From: Chrysoperla carnea
Lineage: Eukaryota; Arthropoda; Insecta; Neuroptera; Chrysopidae
DNA: 64,000 nucleotides
Assembly (NCBI RefSeq): GCF_905475395.1
Contig: NC_058338.1
Location: 77,759,435-77,823,434 of the forward strand
Direction: 5' to 3'
The translations under genes were made by a program, and so were the position numbers. Below the pieces are notes generated by a model. It was given only the letters and a program-made list of their open reading frames with translations. It made no database searches and was not told the origin of the DNA. This document shows, one piece after another, positions 1-11,600 of this stretch (positions within the stretch are counted from its first letter, which is position 1; every line of letters begins with the position of its first letter).

Positions 1-310
1 TTAAATTTTATTATTAGATAGTTTTAACATTTCCGTGATATAAAAATAATTTATAGGACATTTAATAGTATGGCTCCATCCTGGAGTAATAAAACGATAA
101 AGAAATATACATCTTATAAAAAAATTTCAAGGATCAATAATGACAAATTTATATCACATGAAGAAATTTTTGTTTTAATGGACTGCCGAACTGGCTAAAT
201 AATATTTCGACTGCCTCGGCGGGTTATCGCGGGAGTCTTATAAAAATACCAATGAAATTCTAAGTGGGAAAAAAAAGAAAAAATTCATTTAAAAAACTGA
301 AAATACGTAC

Positions 311-434
311 CATTACGTAAAATATTTTGGATATGATTTAAATATTGTAATTCATCGTAATTAATTTCATCTTCATCCCTTATATCTTCGGTTGTTTCTT
401 TATTGATTTGTGGTTGAATTGCAGGATTTGGCAT
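311..434 (-). CDS. Ts: Thymidylate synthase, N-terminal exon (partial gene)
   Basis: Thymidylate synthase methylates dUMP to dTMP using methylene-tetrahydrofolate. On the minus strand an exon runs from an acceptor (pyrimidine tract then AG at 497-496) to a GTACGT donor at 310-305, giving an exon of 495 down to 311. The likely start ATG is at 434-432, giving 41 codons plus one base. The acidic N-terminus ends in DELQYLNHIQNILRNG, which matches the family's first helix (in animals ..GELQYLGQIQHILR.G) just before the conserved K.DRTGTGT block. That block and the catalytic Cys would be in exons beyond the left edge of the window. The frame stays open upstream of the ATG to the acceptor, so an earlier start in a further exon is possible. 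The identification rests on one short exon, so it is good but not certain. Confidence 0.72.
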
Positions 435-495
435 GACGGAAAAATTACATTTTTTATTTTCAAATTGTTGATTATTTGTGTTTACTGCTATAATA

Positions 496-2150
496 CTGTA
501 AAAGAAAAGTTTAAATGGTATAACTTAAAATAAAAGAATGCTTGAATCACAAATTTGTGTACTATTCATAAACCGAATTTTCGTTTATCAAAACGATAAT
601 CATAATATTAATAAGCCTCCTTCCCCATTTTCAAAGTATATTCAGAAGAAACAGTTTTAGAAATGGTAACACGCGGTTTTAGCGGGAGCGCAGTAGAAGA
701 TACTTAAGGGGTAGTTATTTCAGAAACACTAATTATTATACCATAACGGGATAAGTGAGACCTCAGCAGATAAAATCCATATATAGTTTAAAGCGAGATT
801 TCAGCGAAATAACTGACATCAATTAAATTTTACGGGCATGCAAACTTCATTAGATAAATTTGATAGTTTAAATAACTATAGATTTTTGATAAAAAATGAA
901 TTATATTTTATAAAGAAACTGATTTAAATGAAAATATATAAACAAAAATAAATACCTTGCCATTTTTTTTTTTTAGTTAAACGTCTTTTATGTATTTAGG
1001 ATTTAAGTAATAAATGTTTATAATTTTAGAATTAAATGAAATATTTATAGTACTTATAGTTAGTTATACAGCTATGATGAACGTATGATAATCAATGATT
1101 TTGCCGCGCGAATTGGATGGGTCCTTTCAGCGACACGAACTATGCGTGTGTTTCCTAATTTTATCAGTATTCTTGAAAAAAATTAATTTACTTTTTTCAA
1201 TACTAATATTTTCTTCTAATAAAAAATAGCACATTTAATAGCCAGGTCGTAATTTTAGTCAGATTATAATATCTCTTTCAAAGAAAGGTCCAAAACTATT
1301 TCAACCCGTATTAATTCAAGCCATCTGATAAACTTGGAGCAAAGACTATATTTTACCGATATATTCTCTGACTTGGAGTGAGTTATCAATGGAGTTTTAT
1401 ATGGTTTTTAGTAGCTCGTTGATAGTCGGCCTACAAAGTGTTTACAAGATATGGAATGTGTCCAGATGTCCAAAAGATGTTCCGTAAATTACATAGTTCA
1501 TATGCGTTATGCTCAACACAAACACCCTATTTTTTACGTGTCTGCAAATGAATTAAATCAATGAATGCTCCCATCGGCAAATTTTAAAAGTTTTTATGGA
1601 GTTGATTATTTGTCCTATAAGGTCAAGAAGATAATCCTCGTAATTTTTTATGTAATTATTTTTATACAAATCTTTATCCACAATTAAAAAATTTTTGTTT
1701 TATAAATAATTGCTTAAAGCAGGAAATGCAACTAATTTGAACCAGTCATGGACAGGAACATTCAGGATAATGCATTGATGGTAAGTTTTCGATTATTATT
1801 TGCTACTTTAGTAATTTTAGACCATATTAAATTTCTGCAAATAAGAAGAGCCAAGGATAACACGAATTCACAGAATACATTAAATAACTTGGCATAATAC
1901 GAAATATTGTTTAACGATCGTCAATAAAATACGATAAATTATTTATGATGGTAATGGTAGTAATGGTACCACAGACTTACATTAAAAAGCAGCACTTTCT
2001 CTGTGTAAAAAAAGTGTCCCTCAAATAGCATTAAATTAAGATGGCGTTAGTGTTTCAGAGGACCATGCATACAATTACACACATATATTATTTAATGTAT
2101 TATGTAGTCACTTTTGAGCCAAACAGCCATAAGAGATTGTGTACCTTTAC
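496..2150. other. Intergenic/5' region of thymidylate synthase
   Basis: AT-rich sequence with no supportable coding exon. It probably contains the thymidylate synthase promoter and any 5' non-coding exon. Apart from the CpG-rich patch near 1100, a smaller GC-richer patch lies at about 665-700. Confidence 0.4.
1099..1114. promoter_or_regulatory. Candidate E2F-like site upstream of thymidylate synthase
   Basis: TTTTGCCGCGCGAA contains a perfect TTTSSCGC E2F core (TTTGCCGC) and is nearly palindromic. It lies in an unusually CpG-rich patch (about 1100-1160) of very AT-rich DNA, about 600 bp upstream of the minus-strand thymidylate synthase exon. Thymidylate synthase is a classical E2F target in animals. 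The link to this promoter is inference; the transcription start is not visible. Confidence 0.3.
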
Positions 2151-2675
2151 CATTACCCTCCATAAAGGTTAGGTTGGGTTTGAGTGGCTGTTCTGTGGTG
2201 GGACACTTTTAGACCAAAGTTGTTGTGATAGCGAAAAAAAGGGTGGTTTATCTCCGGCCACTACTCCAAGAACCATTTAGAGCTGTTTAAGAACAGCAGA
2301 ATTACTTTGACGTCAACGGTCTTAAGGTCGAAGAGGTCATCAAAGAAAGGCTGGTTCAAGTAAGTCCATCTCCTCATGGCAAGAGCTGGGCAGTGACAGA
2401 GAAGATGAGACATTACCCTCCATAAAGGTTAGGTTGGGTTTGAGTGGCTGTTCTGTGGTGGGACACTTTTAGACCAAAGTTGTTGTGATAACGAAAAAAA
2501 GGATGGTTTATCTCCGGCCACTACTCCAAGAACCATTTAGAGCTGTTTAAGAACAGCAGAATTACTTTGACGTCAACGGTCTTAAGGTCGAAGAGTTCAT
2601 CAAAGAAAGGCTGGTTCAAGTAAGTCCATCTCCTCATGGCAAGAGCTGGGCAGTGACAGAGACATTACCCTCCAT
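2151..2675. repeat. Two-unit tandem duplication, about 260 bp period
   Basis: A unit starting CATTACCCTCCATAAAGG at 2151 is repeated from 2411 with only a few substitutions (for example gcg/acg, aggg/agga, aggtc/agttc). A third start (CATTACCCTCCAT) follows at 2663 after an 8-bp shortening and then diverges. The unit contains AGGTTAGGTTGGGTTTGAG. No open frame covers it. The near identity points to a recent duplication of part of a dispersed repeat. Confidence 0.85.
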
Positions 2676-5145
2676 ATAAAAACACATCAGTTTTGAGAGC
2701 CATTTCAAAATGATGATGGCGCTAACTATAATATTTTTTTTTTTTTGAATTGTTTGGAGAAAACTCTGAGTAAATTCTGCCGCTTTCATATTAGGATTAT
2801 TCATGCCAAATTTCATTACATTTAGACAAATATTTTTTTATTAACAAACTTGCAAAAATAGGGCTATTAATTAAAGTCTTAACATAATGATACGTCTTTG
2901 GATTTGTCGAGGATGTCATATGTCACTCGATTGAGTTACAAATTCTTCTTCCGAGCATTTCTCGTGTTTAAAATACGCCAATAGGGATCATAATAATCTC
3001 TTCAAAATCACGTATATTTTATCGCTAAAAAACGATAAAAACTCCAAAGAATATTTTTGACTTTGGTCTGTATAATATGTGTGTGTCATCTTTTGAAGTT
3101 TTGACTAGGGACATCGTTAATTTTCAAAAATAATACACACAAGAGATATGTATCTATGCACTTTTTTTAAATACGAGAGAATGATGGCGGTGTAGAAATG
3201 TCAATGTCAAAAGAAAGTGTTTTTGGTCATATTTGTCATTGTAGATTTGTAAGAAAAAATGTAAAGTGATACTTGACAAGTATTTTTTTAAGCCAAAAAG
3301 CGAAAAACTTCTGTTTTTTTTTTTTGTGATATGAAAATTTGACATTCAATGTATGTTTTTTTTTTGATAAATGCCCCTATATTCAATGTATTTTTTTTTT
3401 TTTTTTGATAAATGTCCCTAGATGACCCAAGCAATTACCTCAGATTTTGCCTCAGATGTTGTCTATGTACTTAATGGCCTAACGGAAAACCTTATTAAAA
3501 AAATAATAAATAATAAAAATAAAAATAAGCATTTGATCTTTTAAAGTTCAACCGAAAGTGGAGATCAGATAAATTTGTTTTTAAAATTGTACGTTTTATT
3601 TTCAATATTTTCGAAAACGGCACAGCAACTAGAACCTTTTTGAAATGTTACTGCTTATAATTCGATTAGTCTTTTTATTTCCTACATTATAACACCGAAC
3701 ACCCAAAAAAGTCTTTTGAAGTAGAAAAACCAATTTTTTTTCTGTTTTTCCATAACAAACAATTCGTTCGATGTGTCTTTTTGAGACTTGCATTTGATTT
3801 ATAACATTTCTCAGTTTTTTTAAATAAATGTATGAAAAAAAAAATCAAAATTCAACAAAGCTTCCACCAAGGAGATCCTGGGTTCGAGATCCGACTATAC
3901 TGATTAAGTTTTTATTAAAATTAATTTTTTGTTTTTCGCGCAAAAAAAAAACTGTGTGAGTGGGAGCGTAAACGTTATTTTTATGTAGAGGTTGTATGGT
4001 ATTCACAACAAAAATTTTTTTCGAATAACAAAAAATTAGTATTTTTTCTTTTTTACGTTTCAAAATTATAGTTAATTAAAATATTAAGTATTAAATGAAT
4101 CTAAGAACATTTAAGAGAAAATGAAAAATAACTTGTATTTTCCAGGAAAAATTATTTAAAACTAAAGAGATAAAAATGAATTAATCACCTGGTTGCTACA
4201 GGCTGCGATTTCGTATGGATCAATCTATTATCCATACAATTATTAATGAACACATTTAACAATGCACTATTCTGTTTAATAAAATGATTAATTGTATTTT
4301 CAACAATATGTTTAGAACCATTTTGATGGCATATAATATGCCTCAGTGTAAACATATTTTATGTTTCAAATAATTTACTAACTATAATAAGTTTTTCAAA
4401 TGTTATTGTTTTTATTTATATACATACGATGTAGGATTTTAAAAAAAATTACTCTTATTCATGAATTAATGCCGTGAAAATCATATGTACATGTTTAAAT
4501 TCTTTGAATGTCCAATGTTCGACTAAAGAAAATTTTCAATAAACTGATTAATATCCAGCCTTGAACGGTTTATAATTAAAAATTATTAAATTAAGAAAAA
4601 TATGGAAACTCTTTATTATGATTCTACGTACTAGATTTTTGAGTTGCAATCTGACACAAATCTTATTAAGTTTATAAAAAAAAAAAGTTTCAAACAAAAG
4701 TTTATTTTAAAAGAATTGGTCAAATACGAGATAGACACCTGTGAAGAGAATTTTGCCATAAGGACTTTAGATTTTTGTATTTGACGCCCTTAAGATTAAA
4801 AATTCCTGTTTTGCCCTCTTATTGGGTTTAAAGCTTGACACTACTACGATGAGACTATATTTTTCAAAATTTAAGGCTCAGTTGTTTCTGTGAGAAGAGT
4901 TGGAGATATGGTTAATTTTCGTATATATTAAGCCTTTTCCAAACTATGCATTTAAAATGTTCTTGTTGTCTCGGTGTAGTACACTCAAAGCAAATAGAAA
5001 AAGATAGTGTTATTGTTGTGAAATAAGATTATCCCATATCTACTTATACTGATTGTAAAATATAGACATATCAGGGTAGATCGCGCTAGTAGTGGGGCTA
5101 TCGTGTAAGTGGTCATATTCACTCGATTAAAAAAGAACGCTACCT
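2676..5145. other. AT-rich intergenic DNA, no gene seen
   Basis: Only short random ORFs. Near 3340-3420 a poly-T/GATAAATG(C/T)CCCTA motif is repeated twice about 45 bp apart. A tRNA T-arm-like string (GGGTTCGAGATCCG) sits at about 3881 but no complete tRNA fold surrounds it. Confidence 0.5.
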
Positions 5146-5793
5146 TAGTTACAGAGTTTGATGGGGCCAATCATGCTCTGCCATCAGATTGGACCTAACT
5201 CTTCGGGTTTCTTTAATAGTCAATTTATATCCTAATAGGTAAGAGATTGAGAATAAAACTTTAAATTAGAAAGTTGACCCTCATAGAAAAACTAGCAATT
5301 TTGATTTAAAACATTTTTTCGAAAATATTAGCTTCCGGAGGAAATGCGACTTAAAAATATATCATTATTGGATTTGATCGAAGAAAATGGGCTTAAAGTT
5401 TATTGATAATCGTAGTTCAAAGTGATGGACACAGGCGAATGTCCTATATTGCTCTTGGAAACTTTTGGCTAACGCATTTTTCCGTAGTCAGCGTGTTTTC
5501 TTTCGATGAAGTGCAATAATGACATATTTCTAAGTCGCATTTCCTTCGAAAGGTAACGTTTTTCGAAAAAATGTTTTAAACAAAAATTGTTAGTTTTTTA
5601 TGAAGATCAACTTTCTTATGTAAAGTAGTTGTTCTATCTCTTAACGTTTAGGATCTAAATTGGTTATTATTAAAGAAATCCGAAGAACTAGGTTCGATCT
5701 AATACTAGGTATGATGTCCTCCATCAAACTCTGCAACTTTGTTTAAGTTATTTTTTTATGGGTTACTACAAAACGAAATACTTAGGTGTATAA
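5146..5793. mobile_element. MITE family A, left end truncated
   Basis: A foldback non-autonomous element: the sequence from GAGTTTGATGGGG (about 5156) reads back inverted as CCATCAAACTCTGCAAC (about 5721-5737), with internal arms containing AGAGATTGAGAATAAA / CTATCTCTTAACG. The same family appears at 12626-13384, 22539-22828 and 37383-37979; the last copy shows the complete ends. The outer part of the left arm is missing here. It carries no coding sequence. Confidence 0.75.
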
Positions 5794-8327
5794 ATTAAAA
5801 GAAGATAGGATTTGAATATCAAATTTTACCCATTTCTCTTTTTTAAAAGACCGATCACGAACTGAATTGTGAAAATAAATTTAGTCTAATGAGGTGATTT
5901 TTTTATTCTAAATTTGTACGAAGTATATGTAAAGAACAGTAGGGACTGATATTTCAACGAGTTTTCTGTTTCGCGATAATATGAAATTTTGTTTATAAAT
6001 AATGAGCATTTTTTATCCATTAACATTATATTAAAGTTCAAATTGGGGATGATAATACGACAAAAAATTGCGTTTATTTTAATAAAAAATTTTATTATCA
6101 AAATGTGTAGTTGAATCTCTGTAAATCCGTAATTTTGAGAAAAAACGATTTTCACGTAATCGGGTCAAGAAGTAATTTCACTTTGGAAATCACAGATTCT
6201 GATCCTGTCGGGAAAATTTCTTTAAGCTATTTTTTAATTTAATTCTCTATTGAGTTTTGATGTTTTAAAACTATTTATATGTCATTTCCGATGTTTTTTG
6301 ACTCATCCGTTACGATAAAAACCGATAAAACGCATAAAATACGAATTGTGAAAAATTGTACATGTGAATGGTTCTGAAACTTTAAAAAATTTGGTCAAAA
6401 ATCTACATTCCAATTGTTTACATGCAATTGGTATAGTAAATACCAAATAAAATATTATATACTAATTACATGTAAATAATTGAAAAATAGTCTTTTGTGA
6501 GATAACGTGTGATTTATTGCAAATTTCATAAGAGAGCAGGGCTGCAATCGATTCAGTTTTCCCCTCTACTTTTTCTCACAACGAACAGAGGTTCGACTGT
6601 AATATATGCAACGTAATAACTTTACATTCTGTTTATAAATAAAATCTCGTGAAATGAAAATTCCATTACGGAAATATTTTGTATTTTTTCTAAAAATAGA
6701 TTTTCAAGATATTCTAAAAAAATTTGTGAAAATTGGTGATTAATTTCAGGATATAATAAAGTGACCAACTAGTGACCTAAAAGAGGTGAGAGGGGACTTT
6801 AGGGGCGAAGTACAAGTTATTTACGAACACTGCGCATAGGATTTCAAGTTCAAATGTCAAGGACAGCATAAGCATCTTCATTGATTTTACTAATAATGTT
6901 TACAATTTTTATAGATTTACAATTTACAATGTTTGTAAACACATTGAATTAGAAAAATTTAGATTATATCATGAGCGCCCAGGTCACTGAACATTCATTC
7001 TGCATTATGGAATGATAAGATATCAAAGCCGCGTTTGGGACAAATCTGTCTTTTAATTTCTATTTGTGATTGAGACTGAATGTTATTAACCCAGAATTTT
7101 AAAAACTGTTATAGTAATTTTTGAATAAAGCTTAATAATAAGAACATCCAAACTTTTGATTGTTTGTGATGACCTTTGACCTTGAATAAATTTTTTTGCG
7201 TACTTGACAAAAAATTTATCTTAATAGTTTAATATACTTTTTATAAAGATTTAAAATGCCCGTTCCACAGAAGAGGATATAGTTTACACTTTCTAACATC
7301 CTTGCATTGTTAATTTGTAACAATCGACAATCCGATAACTAAAATTTTTGATTTTAGCTAACTGTTTTCAAACTTACCCAGCAATAAAATATACTTTAGT
7401 TCCGAACCTTATCGTCTTGAAGAGTGTGGGGGAGGGGGAGCTTGTGTTAAATTCAATAGTTTTGATTTTATACGGAATTGTTTATCAGGTTTGCCCAATG
7501 AATATTTCAACTTTTTATCAACTTAAGAACTATTTATCTTCAATATTTATTAATTATTATCATTCGAATTCTTAAGTTTTAAACAGACGTTTGTTGTTTT
7601 GTTCAAATTCAATTCTGGCTATTAAAATACAAGCCTTTATTACACTAAAACGTAAAGAAATTCCCTTAAGCCACTCATATTTGATAATTTGTAAAAGCTT
7701 GATAATTAGACTAAATAGATCATATTGAATGTATAATAAATAAAACCACAAATCTAATTTCCTCAAAATTTGTAACTAAGCATCCTCACGCTTTTACATA
7801 CATGAGAGATTGAAGCAAACAAAGATTATTTTTGTGCATAGAAAGCTTGCTTGAACTTCAAAAAGAACTTTTTGTAAAATTTTTTATTGGATAATTTTAG
7901 CTATTTTACGGCACCAAATTTAAATTAAAAATTGGTGAACTTAAAATCACTTACCAGCTTGAATCATGCCAATACGCCATAAAATATAGACTACGATGAT
8001 TGTTTGGAGAGTGACAGATACATATTATTTAGACTTGCTTTGTTTCATTGCAGCTCTACAAGTTGCCTATTATAAATATTGAATTGCATATTGATTGTAA
8101 ACGTATAACAAAGCTTGTATAATAAATTTGTGTTACGATAATTTGTGGTTTTTTCGAGATTATTTTATTTATAACGAATTATTATCTCACCACCGTGAGA
8201 TATAAAAATTTATTTTGAAGATAAAAACAAAAAACAAAATGAGTACCATATCTAGTTGATTATGGAAAATATTTACTTTTATTTTTACCCATAGAAAATT
8301 TTACGACTAAATATTAATTACATATGT
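5794..8327. other. AT-rich intergenic DNA, no gene seen
   Basis: No exon-like open frame with splice signals, RNA gene or clear repeat was recognised. The small ORFs here have no conserved motif and lie in low-complexity sequence. Confidence 0.45.
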
Positions 8328-8402
8328 ATGAATATGGAACAACCTATAATTAGGAATCCAAATACAGAAAAGTGTTCAGCGGATTGTACGGATTCAAGAG
8401 AA
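8328..8402 (+). other. Candidate alternative first exon of fumarase
   Basis: An ATG-initiated 25-codon frame (MNMEQPIIRNPNTEKC..., ending ..DSRE) stops at a GTAAAA donor-like site in phase 0, the same phase in which fumarase exon 2 (8811) begins. Its base composition looks more coding than the surroundings. It could encode an alternative, non-mitochondrial N-terminus, or be chance. Only RNA evidence could decide. Confidence 0.2.
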
Positions 8403-8637
8403 GTAAAATAAATTTTATTTTTCATTTTAGTGTTTAAAAATTTATTTATAATATTAACCACAAGGTTGCGGTATTATACAAAAAATAGTCGATAATACAG
8501 TTATCATACTGCTATCTTACTATTTTCATATGTCAACAGTAGATTCAGGATTACGTTAGGCAGTGGGGTACTTATTTGAAGGTTTTGTGAATAATTGAGG
8601 GGCAGGGTTATCATATATTCATATAAATAAAAAAAAC

Positions 8638-11600
8638 ATGGCTCAAAAGATAATTCAAATCTCACGCTCGGCAAACAGAGTTTTGTCAGCTACAAGTGCT
8701 TTGTATCGCCTGAAAATACCAATCAGAACAATGGTCTGTTTCATATTCAAATTATTATATAAGTTTTTGGATTTGGACCACTAAACTAAACTTTACGTTT
8801 TCTTTTTCAGTCAGATCAAAAAGATTTTCGTATTGAAAAGGATACTTTTGGAGATTTAAAAGTACCGAGTAATAAATATTATGGAGCACAGACAGCACGA
8901 TCAATAATCAATTTTCCAATTGGAGTGGATACTGAACGTATGCCGGTAAATTTTGTTTATCATTTCATTTATCAAAATTTTCCATTCCAACAATAAAAAA
9001 ACTTTACCTTTCACTATTGTTCTACTTAAAATTTAATTATTTTGAATATAATTAATTTTACCTTGAGAATGTTACTTCTATTCATTTAAGATTTATTTAA
9101 AATGTACAGATAAAAATAACTCTTTTAATAGATTATTAAAAGGTAATTGTTTACATCTATTTTTATCAAAATAAACCGGATTTTTTGCAAAAACTATAAA
9201 AAGAGAGTGAGACACAGAACTTTAGACATTGGAAATTTTAAGTCTTTATTTTACATTCAAGAAATTATAATTTTAATGGAAGGATATAAATAGATTTTCA
9301 GTGTAGGTATGCATAACGAAGCGAAAATTTCAAGATTCTTTTTTTACTTGCTTTTTTAATTATTGGTAAAAATAAGAAAATTGTTCCTTTCGACAATTGT
9401 AAACTTCCTGTCATTATTTTTACGTGTTATCACTGACTTCCTTTTAACATATACGCCAAACTAAAAACAAATTATCGAAACACAATAATCAAGAATTATC
9501 GAAACACAATTTTCTTTATTAATAAATTTAGTTTCATTTATCGTTCAAATAGTAGGCAAAAATAATGTTAGAACTTGCATTATGGGCTAATGAAGAATTG
9601 AATGGTTTTTAGTTCTTATTTGTTACTTATTAATTCGAGTTTCCGTTTTAGATTTTTTATTACAATTATATTTTTGAAGAAATAAGGGCGAAAATTTTCC
9701 GAATGAGATTTCAAAAGTTTGATAAAATCTCACCTAGCCACGCGGCTTCACTAAAAACGTAATCGAATTAGCGAAATGTTAGAATTTATTATTTATGTAT
9801 TCGCAAAACGAAATTTTTTTTTTTAATTTCTTCAATGATTTGAAATATTTGTTTTAAATATTGCCAATTGATTTTAATGAGAATATAATTGATTAAATTT
9901 TTTTTCATGGTTTAAAACCTTGAAATAGTTAAAAAAAATAATATTCACAATGGCCAAAATGTCTAGTTAGAATATGGTGTCCTTGAAAATACATTTATAA
10001 AAGTTCTTGTCCGACATTCTACAAAATTTTCGGCATTTTTTTTTTTTCAAATTTGCAGCTTTTGTTAAATTAATTAATTTTTGCATTTGTTACTCAATTA
10101 TCTTCCTATAAGTATAATCAGAAATAAACGGATATTAGTCAATTTTAAGCTTTTGACGAAATCAGAAATGATTTCGTGAAAAAGAAACTTCCACTTACGT
10201 GAATTTTCGTAGAGGTAAAAAGCATGAATTAATCAATTAAGAATTTCTATACGTAAATTTATCTCTGACATAATATGCGATCACTGGGACATGCTTGTTT
10301 CTAATTGATGCACGGGTAATTAATGTCTATAAATAAATTTTTTTAATAAAACTGGTTTTATTTCATACGTGGAAATTAAATTTGACCAATGTTTGTTGTG
10401 TCCGAAAATGGTCATAAATTACGACGATTGTTGGGAGTTACGATTAGATTTTTTTGGTAAAGAATACCAAACTAATGTGACTAAACTGTGACTTTCAGTC
10501 ACACCAAAAAAATGAAATCTACATAAAATATTGTTTACACCTTTAAATGTAAAGAATTGAATAAATTAAGATTAATCATTACCATTGTATTAAACAATTA
10601 AAAGATGATTAATATATGCTATTACATAATAATTTAATTATTCAATTTTGTTTTTGTAATTTAAATACACTTGAACTTGAGTTATTTTTCCATTTGAATA
10701 TATTGAAAAAATTGAATTTATGTAATATATATTAAGGTATACTTCTTTTAGTCCCAAGTATTAGTCTAAGATCCCAATTAGGATCGACCTTCACCCATCT
10801 GTTTACCGGATGAAAGTTATTTTTTATGAAATATAAAATGTTAACAAATATCCCTGCCATGGGTTGCCTATAAAAATGTGGTCCAGACTACTTTTAGTGA
10901 AAATATCAAGAGTAAAATTTTTAGAAATTTTTCACTGACTTGCATATCTTACGAATTTTGATCTACTCGAAAGTAAAAGCCATAAAGAATATGCAGCAGC
11001 TATGTTGTTTGCCTTTTTTCGTTCACTATTATCGCATTTATACAAGTTGAAAATAGTAATTACGTGCATCTGTTAATTCATTGCAGACTCGCATATCTAA
11101 ATAAAGATAATTTTGTTACAATTACGGTGGCATATGATTGGCCACAAAATATTGGTCAAAAATAATGTTTACAAGCTTTCCAAGTTTTGATATTTATATT
11201 AAAAATGGTCTGGACCATATTTTTTAAGGCAACCCGTTACAGGAATATTTGTTAATATTTTACATTTCATAAAAAATAACTTTCATTCGGTAAACAGATG
11301 GGTGAAGGTCGACCCTAATTCGGATCTTGTACTATATGTAACAATTGTGTTTTATTTTGTAGAATTATTTTTGTATTCCATTTTTGCCAAATTTAATAGG
11401 TTTTTGAATAAATTCCTCAAAAAAGTTATTGGTTATTTTATAAAGAAAAACTTTCTAATTTAAACATTACCTCTATCTCTTAAAATTTACGAACATCAGA
11501 TGAATTTTTAACGAACTCAAAAATTTTGGAATAATTTACGATCCTTGTGAGATATGTCCTTCTAAGCAAAACAACTTTTATTGGGGTAATGCGGTAGTCG

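Noticed and set aside
3862-3900. tRNA-like string with GGGTTCGAGATCC (B-box resemblance)
   Set aside because: No acceptor, D or anticodon arms can be folded around it and the T-loop has an extra base; at best a worn tRNA-derived fragment.
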